Assembly: GCA_963666865.1 (NCBI GenBank)
Contig: OY763072.1
Location: 3,410,001-3,474,000, forward strand
DNA length: 64,000 nt
Origin: Bin87 sp963666865
Lineage (GTDB): Bacteria; Chloroflexota; Dehalococcoidia; Lucifugimonadales; UBA3495
Direction of reading: 5' to 3'
The notes under the pieces: generated by a model
The model's database searches: none
What the model saw: only the letters and a program-made list of their open reading frames with translations
Told to the model about the DNA's origin: nothing
Made by a program: the position numbers and the translations under genes
Shown here: in pieces, positions 9,075 through 15,872 of the stretch
Numbering within the stretch: position 1 is the stretch's first letter
Layout of the letters: each line of letters begins with the position of its first letter

Positions 9075-9087
9075 CAGGCACTGCCTG
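9075..9087. promoter_or_regulatory. Candidate operator palindrome before the HTH-endonuclease gene
   Basis: CAGGCA-C-TGCCTG is a perfect 13-nt inverted repeat 25 bases before the ATG of a gene that begins with an XRE-type HTH domain. Restriction-modification controller proteins usually bind such palindromes at their own promoter. The assignment is positional only. Confidence 0.3.
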
Positions 9088-9111
9088 TAATCGCCAGCAG
9101 AGTACCCCATC

Positions 9112-9864
9112 ATGAGTGATTGTGGCAAACCAAAATTCGGCAGCAATGTTCGTCGATTGCGTGAAGCGTTGGGAATGACAAATGAGAATCTGGCCGAAGC
9201 GGCGGGCTTGGACCGATCGTACATTGGTAGCATTGAACGCGGGCAACGTAACCCACCCCTGACCGCAATTTTGCGGTTAGCGTCAGCGTTGGGGATAGCG
9301 CCGGGTCGTCTTTTCGATGGTATCGGAGACCATGCCCAAATGCCGGAGCCAACGGATGGGATTACGGCCACGGTTGCCGGTGGTGGGCTGCTAATCCAGT
9401 TCAAGTATGACCGGCACGACGCAGAGTATCAGTTATTAGGCGCAACGCAGCCGGAGTTCGACGAGGTGGTAAGTGTACTCAAAAACGGTTTGACATCTGG
9501 CAGTAGGCGGGCTGATGCCGTAGCGAGTGCGTTTCTGCGAGCCGTCCAAACTTGGCCGGTTGCTAACCCGTCCGATTTGTGGACGTTCCTAATCAATCGT
9601 GCCTACTGTGACCGCTCCAATCATCCTGAGGCCAACGCCCGGCTTAATTTAGAACAAAGCTGGAAACGAACCAGTGGATGGGCATTAGAACGTGTATTGG
9701 TGACGCATTACCGGCGGTTCCTCGCCCTCAACGGTGTGGCTGTTAAGATTAGCAGCAAAGCCGAGAAGTCCGTGCTTTTGGGTGGGATTGATGACCCGCG
9801 TATCGTTCCTGATAAGGCCGATGTGCTGCTTTCGTATGACGCTGACGGTGCAGACAGTTGTTAG
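9112..9864 (+). CDS. XRE-type HTH fused to type II restriction endonuclease, N-terminal part (frameshifted)
   Basis: Residues 12-66 form an XRE helix-turn-helix (NVRRLREALGMT, then NLAEAAGLDRSYIGSIERG), like restriction controller proteins. Residues 75-250 are unrelated to controllers and look like the body of an endonuclease, ending near DKADVLL. The frame stops at 9862-9864, while the protein clearly continues in another frame from 9846 on (next entry). One inserted base between 9846 and 9861 would join them into about 370 residues. A convergent cytosine methyltransferase follows. There is no clear slippery heptamer, so a real mutation or a sequencing error is likelier than programmed slippage. 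Confidence 0.62.
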   Translation: MSDCGKPKFGSNVRRLREALGMTNENLAEAAGLDRSYIGSIERGQRNPPLTAILRLASALGIAPGRLFDGIGDHAQMPEPTDGITATVAGGGLLIQFKYDRHDAEYQLLGATQPEFDEVVSVLKNGLTSGSRRADAVASAFLRAVQTWPVANPSDLWTFLINRAYCDRSNHPEANARLNLEQSWKRTSGWALERVLVTHYRRFLALNGVAVKISSKAEKSVLLGGIDDPRIVPDKADVLLSYDADGADSC

Positions 9865-10229
9865 GCGTGGTTCACGTGAAAGCGAGCATTGCCGAAAGGC
9901 GCACTGACGATGTGCCAATGAGTCAGGCACTGATAGACGCCGGTTATCTCTCCGTCTTTTGGACGATGGATGTCAAGAGTTTTCCTGCGGCGCAACCAGT
10001 CAATCGCGGCGAGTTTGGAGACGTTGATGATGGCCAGATAAGTGACAAGCGGCGGGACTTTGAAGAGCACGGCCATTTTTCAGCCTGCTTTTCATACAAC
10101 CGGAATACGGTGCCGACGCCAAGAAATAGCGACGCGGCAGCCCGGATATTCGTGTGCGACTTCACAAATCCAGACGACCATTTTTCGCGATTTCTGATTT
10201 CTGCTTTGCGACGACGTTTGCCTCGCTAG
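9858..10229 (+). CDS. Type II restriction endonuclease, C-terminal part (frameshifted)
   Basis: This frame opens at a TTG inside the end of the previous gene and begins LGVVHVKASIAERRTDDVP. VHVK would be the ExK-like catalytic lysine element, with an Asp earlier in the preceding frame (DKADVLL). The following AERRTDD stretch recalls the CCGG-recognising endonuclease group (AgeI/BsaWI-like), which is a tentative guess from memory. TTG 9858 is not a credible start by itself, so this is the broken-off C-terminus. Its last 68 bases overlap the 3' end of the methyltransferase gene on the other strand. Confidence 0.55.
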   Translation: MLGVVHVKASIAERRTDDVPMSQALIDAGYLSVFWTMDVKSFPAAQPVNRGEFGDVDDGQISDKRRDFEEHGHFSACFSYNRNTVPTPRNSDAAARIFVCDFTNPDDHFSRFLISALRRRLPR

Positions 10230-11112
10230 AGGTCAGGTTCTGTTGTTCGCGTACAAGCGACAATCTTTTCTTTGATTCCGCAGCCTGTTCCGGATCGATC
10301 TCAAACCCGATGTAAGTGCAGCCTAGCCGCAGCGCCGCTATCCCGGTTGACCCGGAACCGGAGAACGGGTCTAACACAACCACGCCGCTACCGCTTTGCC
10401 CGTAAGCTTCAATGCAGCGTTTGGGCAATTCTATGGGGAAACGGGAACGGTGCTGCAAGCCGGGGATTTGCTCGTTGGCGAATTCCCACACGCTGGGCAC
10501 CGGCGGCGCAGTGCGGAAAGAATGCCGCTCATCTTTGGCCAATAGATAGATCGGCTCGTGCTTGCGGTGCGGCCGGCGACAGCGGCCTTCCGGCATTGGG
10601 TTCTTCTTGGCCCAGATTACTTCGCCGCGATACAGATACCTTGATTCGGTGAGCGCAATCAGCAGGCGCTGGGGCAGCATCAGCAGGTTGCCGTACTGCA
10701 GCCAGCCGGTCGTTTTGTCAATAAATGCCTTCCGCTTGAAACGAGGCTTGGTGTAAGCCGCGTTGTCCGGCGCAAAGCCGTTTTTGTCGGCACCCAGGGA
10801 GCTGTACTTGTAATCCTTTGCGCCCCAATTGACGGGCGTATTGTAAGCGTCGCCCAGATTGAGCCATACGATGCCCTGCTGCTTCAGCTTGGGCAGCAGA
10901 GCAACGAATACCGCCTCCAGAAAGGCGAGATATTCCCTGGGGTCTTCCTCCGTCCCATTGCCCAGCCCACCACCGGGGGAGCGCTGGCCCCAATAGGGAG
11001 GACTAGTGACAACAACGTCAATGCTGGCGTTAGGCAGTTTCGGGATCAATTCCAGGCAATCCCCCGCGAAAACGCCAGATTGCGCAACGTTTATCATTTC
11101 AAGATTGGCCAT
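10162..11112 (-). CDS. Site-specific DNA methyltransferase, N4-cytosine type (beta class)
   Basis: The 316-residue enzyme has motif IV (TSPPYW, 36-41) before the AdoMet motif I (DPFSGSGSTG, 248-257). This is the beta-class order, and SPPY is typical of N4-cytosine methyltransferases. The variable middle part (about 45-165) with many aromatic and basic residues is the likely target-recognition region. It converges on the HTH-endonuclease gene and overlaps its 3' end by 68 bases, making a compact type II locus. With the nuclease frameshifted, it may now act as a solitary methylase. An internal ATG at 11097 is an alternative start. Confidence 0.87.
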   Translation of the reverse strand: MANLEMINVAQSGVFAGDCLELIPKLPNASIDVVVTSPPYWGQRSPGGGLGNGTEEDPREYLAFLEAVFVALLPKLKQQGIVWLNLGDAYNTPVNWGAKDYKYSSLGADKNGFAPDNAAYTKPRFKRKAFIDKTTGWLQYGNLLMLPQRLLIALTESRYLYRGEVIWAKKNPMPEGRCRRPHRKHEPIYLLAKDERHSFRTAPPVPSVWEFANEQIPGLQHRSRFPIELPKRCIEAYGQSGSGVVVLDPFSGSGSTGIAALRLGCTYIGFEIDPEQAAESKKRLSLVREQQNLTSSEANVVAKQKSEIAKNGRLDL

Positions 11113-11267
11113 GGCTGGACAGCAATTTCACAGTTCCGATTTCGACCCCGTGGGATGATAGATTGCCGCTCTGCGGGAACGCAAGGGGCAAGTGTCATTG
11201 ATCCGGGTTTTTACATGATGTGGACAGCCGGCAGAGTGAAGAGGCGTCCAACTGCCAACCGCCGGCC

Positions 11268-11489
11268 TTAACGGTCGTCATCCAAATAATAGTCTTCATC
11301 GTGGTAATAGCCATCGGCGTCATCAGGCCGGCGCCGCAGCTTTCCCCACAACCACTTGCCAATCACGACGACCACCGCCAGCAGGACCAGACCGCTGATC
11401 AGCCACACGTCCAGGTAGGCTAGGAAGGACAGATTGGCCGGCTCGTTGCCGGCTTGGGGGAGGGTGGACAGGATGATAAAAGGATTCAT
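11268..11489 (-). CDS. Small single-span membrane protein with acidic tail
   Basis: The 73-residue protein has a hydrophobic segment at about 25-48, a basic stop-transfer stretch (KLRRRPDD) and an acidic, Tyr-rich end (YYHDEDYYLDDDR). AGGGA lies about 9 bases before ATG 11489; the frame is open back to 11765, but that extension overlaps the xerD start and looks non-coding. Positive-inside considerations put the acidic tail in the cytoplasm. The function is unknown. It is divergent from the recombinase gene across about 200 bp. Confidence 0.5.
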   Translation of the reverse strand: MNPFIILSTLPQAGNEPANLSFLAYLDVWLISGLVLLAVVVVIGKWLWGKLRRRPDDADGYYHDEDYYLDDDR

Positions 11490-11691
11490 CTGGGTTGTCC
11501 CTGTGGTTGTACTGGCATAACCGGTTGGCAGCGTCGGTGGGGTATTCAGCATTCTGTCGTCAAGAAATCGCCGAATCTCGTTTGATCTCCAATATGCCCT
11601 AATCTCATCATTGTAGAACAATGATGCCCCAAACGGGCCAAAGTACCGCGGCCCCGGCCGGCGCATCCGGGCGCTGCCAAGGAGCCCACTG

Positions 11692-12615
11692 GTGGAGAAC
11701 ATGAAGCAAACGGTGAATTCGTTCCTGCAGCATCTCGTCGTTGAGCGGGGGTTTTCCCAAAACACGCTGGACGCCTACAGCAACGACCTCAACCAGTTCC
11801 GGGAATTCATCGCCGACAGCCTGAACTCCGAGGACCAGGAGGGTTGGCGTCTGGTGGACATCAATCTGCTCAACGCTTACATCAGCGAGCTGCGCGACAA
11901 CCGCAAGTACCGGGATACCACCACCGCGCGCAAGGTGGCGGCGGTGCGGTCCTTCTTCGGCTACCTGAGTGCCAACGGGTTCATCAGCGAAGATCCCACC
12001 GAAAACCTGGGTTCGCCCCGGGTGGGCAGGTCGGTGCCCAAGTTCATTTCCGAAGAGGACGTGAAGAAGTTGCTGACCACGGCGGCGGACACGGGCACCC
12101 CGGAAGGGAAACGGGACGCCAGCATTCTGGAACTGCTCTACGCCACCGGATTGCGCGTCAGCGAACTGGTTGCCCTCAACCTGCAGGACATCGACTTTGA
12201 AGAAGGCTTCATCCGCACCTGGGGCAAGGGGTCCAAGGAACGCATCGTTTATCTGTACCCGGATGCGCTGTCCAACTTGCGGGAATATATCGGCGGCGCA
12301 CGGGTGGAACTGCTGGGCCAGAAGCGGGGTGAAACGGCCCTTTACCTCAACCAGCGCGGCGAGCGGTTGACCCGTCAGTGGGTTTGGAACATTCTGAAGA
12401 CGGCGGCCAAAGCCGCCGGCGTCGATCCCAAGATCACCCCGCACACCCTGCGGCACAGTTTCGCCACGCACCTGCTGCAGAACGGAGCGTCACTGCGCCA
12501 CGTGCAGGAACTGCTGGGACATTCCAGCATATCCACGACGCAGGTGTACACTCACCTGACCGACTCCCACGTGCGCGAGGAATATGATCGCAGTCACCCC
12601 CGGGCCAAAGCGTAA
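11692..12615 (+). CDS. xerD: XerC/XerD-type tyrosine recombinase
   Basis: The 307-residue protein has the N-terminal SAM-like core-binding domain (about 4-95) and the catalytic domain. All active residues are present: Arg155, Lys179, His251, Arg254, His277 and Tyr286, with the same spacing as in E. coli XerD. Such enzymes resolve chromosome dimers at dif; no dif site or phage gene was seen nearby. The start is GTG 11692, because AAGGAG lies 7 bases before it, while ATG 11701 is too far from that site. XerC versus XerD cannot be settled from one protein. Confidence 0.87.
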   Translation: MENMKQTVNSFLQHLVVERGFSQNTLDAYSNDLNQFREFIADSLNSEDQEGWRLVDINLLNAYISELRDNRKYRDTTTARKVAAVRSFFGYLSANGFISEDPTENLGSPRVGRSVPKFISEEDVKKLLTTAADTGTPEGKRDASILELLYATGLRVSELVALNLQDIDFEEGFIRTWGKGSKERIVYLYPDALSNLREYIGGARVELLGQKRGETALYLNQRGERLTRQWVWNILKTAAKAAGVDPKITPHTLRHSFATHLLQNGASLRHVQELLGHSSISTTQVYTHLTDSHVREEYDRSHPRAKA

Positions 12616-12637
12616 GCCGGCCGCGAATAGTTTTCAC

Positions 12638-13465
12638 CTAGCTTCGTCGCTCCAAGTTCCTGATCGCCTCGTCAATGCGGCGCACCTGCTCGGCGTCGCC
12701 GGACGAGAGACGGTAGCAGCGGTCGAGATATAGCTGGGCCAGTTGCGCTCCGTTGGGGCTAGTATCCCCGGCAGCGTTCACCAGGGAGCCGATGCTGAAC
12801 TCGTCGGGCAGGTGACGCCCCAGAGCCGTCATCTCGGCGATGATTTCCTCTATGGCGGAGGCATCATTGCCTTCCTGGGCGAAGCGCAGCCGGCCGAGCA
12901 ACCGCCCCATTTCGGCCAGTCGGTCGCCCTCGCTCATAAAGCTCCAGAGCACCTCGTTGACGCCCAATCCGCCGGTATCAGCCTCCGGGGCATCGCCCCC
13001 ACCGGCCAGCAGACCGGAAACGGCTTCCGGCAGGGCCGCGTCATCGGCAGGGACGGATGCGGCGCCGGCGTCGGTTTCGGCCTGGGAGCAGGCATCGGAG
13101 TATTCCTGCACGGCCTGGGCCACTGATTCCATCATACGGGCCAGGTCATAAGAGAACATGCTGCCGCCGTACACCAGGTCGTCGCCACGGCGGTTGGCGA
13201 GGCGCACCAGGTGGTCGTACCCGCCCTCCACCAACTCCGACATCGGGGGCATAGCAAAGGCGGAGAAATTCGCCAGCGGGCCCGATCCGCCGCTGCCCAA
13301 ATGAGCGGCCAAGAAGGGAGGCACGTACTTGGTCAGGTCGGCGGTGATAGGCAGCGTAATGATATACGTGCCGTACACGCTGCCGGGTTCGGTGTCAACG
13401 CGGAAATACAGCAAGGCGTGGCCCCGGGGGCGCTGGGGATCGCCGATTTCAAACTGGAGGTCCAT
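12638..13465 (-). CDS. Uncharacterised 275-residue protein, possibly leaderless
   Basis: I do not recognise the family. The N-terminal ~100 residues (MDLQFEIGDPQRPRGHALLYFR onward) look like mixed strands, the middle (about 135-190) is Ala/Asp-rich and probably disordered, and the C-terminal ~100 residues are helical with many Leu/Arg/Glu. ATG 13465 is preferred over the open frame extending to 13594, because a TATACT box ends 6 bases upstream, which would place transcription start at the ATG. No ribosome site precedes it. The gene faces xerD tail to tail. Confidence 0.6.
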   Translation of the reverse strand: MDLQFEIGDPQRPRGHALLYFRVDTEPGSVYGTYIITLPITADLTKYVPPFLAAHLGSGGSGPLANFSAFAMPPMSELVEGGYDHLVRLANRRGDDLVYGGSMFSYDLARMMESVAQAVQEYSDACSQAETDAGAASVPADDAALPEAVSGLLAGGGDAPEADTGGLGVNEVLWSFMSEGDRLAEMGRLLGRLRFAQEGNDASAIEEIIAEMTALGRHLPDEFSIGSLVNAAGDTSPNGAQLAQLYLDRCYRLSSGDAEQVRRIDEAIRNLERRS

Positions 13466-13471
13466 GGGAAA

Positions 13472-13500
13472 AGTATAGTTTAGGCGTGCAGTAATAGCAA
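13472..13500 (-). promoter_or_regulatory. Promoter consistent with a leaderless mRNA
   Basis: Read on the minus strand: TTGCTA (13500-13495), a 17-base spacer, TATACT (13477-13472), then six bases and the ATG at 13465. The spacing would put the first transcribed base on or next to the start codon. Confidence 0.45.
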
Positions 13501-13538
13501 AGGGATTGACGCCAGGTAGGGTCGTGAAAACAGGAAGT

Positions 13539-13567
13539 CCGTCGCTCCGGCGAAAGCCGGAATAACG
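13539..13567. repeat. Dispersed hairpin repeat (CCGGCGAAAGCCGG core)
   Basis: TCCGGC-GAAA-GCCGGA forms a 6-bp stem with a GNRA-type loop. Related copies occur at 45743-45769 and 55681-55710. It lies in the divergent gap before comM. Confidence 0.7.
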
Positions 13568-13710
13568 ATTTAAGGGCAAGCGAGTTTTGCACAAGGCTAG
13601 CCAAGGATTTTTTGCTGACAGTTCGCTGTTGCGAACGCAAGTTCGGTAATGGTAGGGTGGGGACGCCGAAGAAATAAACGGCGATCAATACGAACCTGTG
13701 GGGGGTCGGA

Positions 13711-15243
13711 ATGTTGGCAACTGCTCAAACCTGCGCGGTCATTGGACTGGACGGACAGATCATCCAGGCGGAGACGGATATTTCCCCGGGCCTGCCCGCG
13801 TTTCACATCGTCGGCCTGCCCGACACTGCGGTTCAGGAGGCCAAAGAGCGGGTGCGCGCCGCCGTGCGGAACAGCGGCTGCGAGTTTCCCATGCGACGCA
13901 TCACCGTCAACCTGGCGCCGGCCGATTTGAAAAAGGCCGGCCCAGCCTACGACCTGCCCATCGCGGTGGGCATTCTGTTCAGCACCGGACAGGCGCCGCC
14001 CACGCCGGAGCCGGCGATCTTTCTTGGTGAGCTGTCGCTGGACGGCGCCTTGCGCCATACCGCCGGCATCTTGCCCATGGTATCCGTGGCGCGGGATCAA
14101 GGCGTCCGCAGCGTGTACGTGCCGGCGGTGGATGCCGCCGAGGCCGCGCTGGTGGACGGCATGACCGTTTATCCGGTGGACACACTGGCGCAATTGCTGG
14201 CCCATCTACAGGGCGAGGCCGCCATCGCGCCGTTCCCCCATAACGGCGTATATCTCAACGGCAATCGCCGGCAGCCGGACAGTACCGATCTATGCCACAT
14301 CAGAGGGCAGGACCACGCCAAACGGGCGTTGGAGGTTGCCGCCGCCGGGTTTCACAACATCCTCCTCAGCGGCCCGCCCGGTTCAGGCAAGACCCTGCTG
14401 GCGAGGGCACTGCCGGGCATCCTGCCCTACCTGACTGCTGATGAAGCGCTGGACGTCACCAAGATCTACAGCGTCAGCGGCAACCTCCCGCCCGACAGCC
14501 CGCTCATCGCCCAGCGCCCGTTCCGAGCGCCGCACTACACCATATCCAACGCCGGCCTCGTGGGTGGGGGCCGGATGCTGCGCCCAGGCGAGATCACGCT
14601 GAGTCACCGGGGCGTGCTGTTCCTGGACGAGTTGCCGGAGTTCGGCCACGCTGCATTGGAATCGCTGCGCCAGCCTCTGGAAGATAAGACGGTGACGATT
14701 ACACGAGTGAGCGGGACGGTAACCTACCCGGCCAGTTTCATGCTGGTGGGGGCGATGAACCCTTGTCCCTGCGGTTATTCCTCGCATCCTCGTAAGGAAT
14801 GTGTTTGCAGTCCATCAGCGGTGACAAGGTATCAGAGGCGGATCAGTGGGCCGCTGCTGGAGCGCATCGACATCTTCGTGGAGGTCCCGCCGGTGGAGTA
14901 CGACAGCCTGTTGGGGCAGGCCGACGCTGAGCCGTCGGCACAGGTGCGGGACCGAGTGGTTGCGGCGCGAGGCATCCAGGAAGCCCGGTTCGCGCAGAAC
15001 GGGGACGAGCCGGGGATGTCAAATGCGGAGATGTCCGGTTCTAGGATATGGGACTACTGTGACTTGCAGGACGACGCCTCGGCGCTGCTGCAAAGAGCCT
15101 CGCAACAGCTGGATCTTTCGGCCCGTGCCTTGCACCGCGTGGTCAAGGTGGCGCGCACTGTGGCCGACCTGGCCGGGGCGGAACGGATCGGCGCAGCGCA
15201 CCTGGCCGAAGCGCTGCAATATCGCGCCCGCGGACTGGGCTAG
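13711..15243 (+). CDS. comM: YifB/ComM family Mg-chelatase-like AAA+ ATPase
   Basis: The 510-residue protein has the N-terminal ChlI-like domain (about 1-165), an AAA+ module with Walker A GPPGSGKT at 221-228, a Walker B segment (GVLFLDELPEF), and the C-terminal Mg-chelatase region. The Cys-rich stretch NPCPCGYSSHPRKECVC, typical of the family, is present. ComM is a hexameric helicase that aids branch migration during natural transformation in some species; a role in competence here is inferred. GGGGGTCGG precedes ATG 13711. Confidence 0.9.
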   Translation: MLATAQTCAVIGLDGQIIQAETDISPGLPAFHIVGLPDTAVQEAKERVRAAVRNSGCEFPMRRITVNLAPADLKKAGPAYDLPIAVGILFSTGQAPPTPEPAIFLGELSLDGALRHTAGILPMVSVARDQGVRSVYVPAVDAAEAALVDGMTVYPVDTLAQLLAHLQGEAAIAPFPHNGVYLNGNRRQPDSTDLCHIRGQDHAKRALEVAAAGFHNILLSGPPGSGKTLLARALPGILPYLTADEALDVTKIYSVSGNLPPDSPLIAQRPFRAPHYTISNAGLVGGGRMLRPGEITLSHRGVLFLDELPEFGHAALESLRQPLEDKTVTITRVSGTVTYPASFMLVGAMNPCPCGYSSHPRKECVCSPSAVTRYQRRISGPLLERIDIFVEVPPVEYDSLLGQADAEPSAQVRDRVVAARGIQEARFAQNGDEPGMSNAEMSGSRIWDYCDLQDDASALLQRASQQLDLSARALHRVVKVARTVADLAGAERIGAAHLAEALQYRARGLG

Positions 15244-15289
15244 TCAGCGCTTGCCCAATAACGTCGCCAATGCCGGCCCTGAATCAGGT

Positions 15290-15826
15290 TCAGAGCAATG
15301 TCGCCTGTCGCCGTTCCATCTCCAACAGGCGGGCCTTGACGTCTACGCCGCCCGCTCCGTAGCCATGCAGACCGCCGTTGCTGCCGACCACGCGGTGGCA
15401 GGGGACTATCAGAGGGAAAGGGTTTTTCGCCATGGCCTGACCGGCGGCTCTCGACGCCCGCGGATTGCCGGCAGCAGTTGCCAGCCAACGGTAGGAACGA
15501 GTCTCGCCCGGCGGGATAGATCGGCAGGCGTCCCACGCTGCGCCGAAGAAGGGCGGAGCAGCAGAGAAATCCAGTGGAATGCTATCCAAAGCCGTCAGGT
15601 CACCCGCGAAATAGTCGTTGAAGGCGGCTAGCACTTCTGCGAACTGAGGGGTGTTTTCCTCGGCGTTGCTCAACTCTTCTCCCAGCCCGTCCAAGGCGTC
15701 CTGCGGCTTGGGTTGCAGGCTCACGCGGAGCAGACCGTCACGTCCACCCAGCAAGGCGATCCACCCAAAGGGCGTTTCCTGCAAACAGTAGTGCAGCGTC
15801 ATTTCGTCCCGGCTGACCGCGTTCAT
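15290..15826 (-). CDS. ogt: Methylated-DNA--[protein]-cysteine S-methyltransferase
   Basis: The 178-residue protein transfers alkyl groups from O6-alkylguanine in DNA to its own cysteine. The active motif PCHRV at 142-146 (Cys143) and the following GGLHGYGAG loop are intact; a partial ribonuclease-like N-terminal domain occupies about 9-85. ATG 15826 is preferred to the upstream TTG at 15844; ATG 15802 is a further option. It converges on comM, 46 bp away. Confidence 0.88.
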   Translation of the reverse strand: MNAVSRDEMTLHYCLQETPFGWIALLGGRDGLLRVSLQPKPQDALDGLGEELSNAEENTPQFAEVLAAFNDYFAGDLTALDSIPLDFSAAPPFFGAAWDACRSIPPGETRSYRWLATAAGNPRASRAAGQAMAKNPFPLIVPCHRVVGSNGGLHGYGAGGVDVKARLLEMERRQATLL

Positions 15827-15872
15827 CCGATCACATCCCAGCAATGAGCATCCAGTTTTGCTTGGGCCGGGT

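Noticed and set aside
9846..9864. Programmed -1 frameshift in the restriction endonuclease gene
   Set aside because: No slippery heptamer or following pseudoknot is visible; an ordinary deletion or read error is simpler.
11268..11765. Extended 165-residue version of the small membrane protein
   Set aside because: The extension overlaps the recombinase start, is Arg/Ser-rich and has no ribosome site, while ATG 11489 has one.
11692..12615. Phage or integrative-element integrase
   Set aside because: Length and all six active residues match XerC/XerD, and no phage, conjugation or att-like sequence is nearby.
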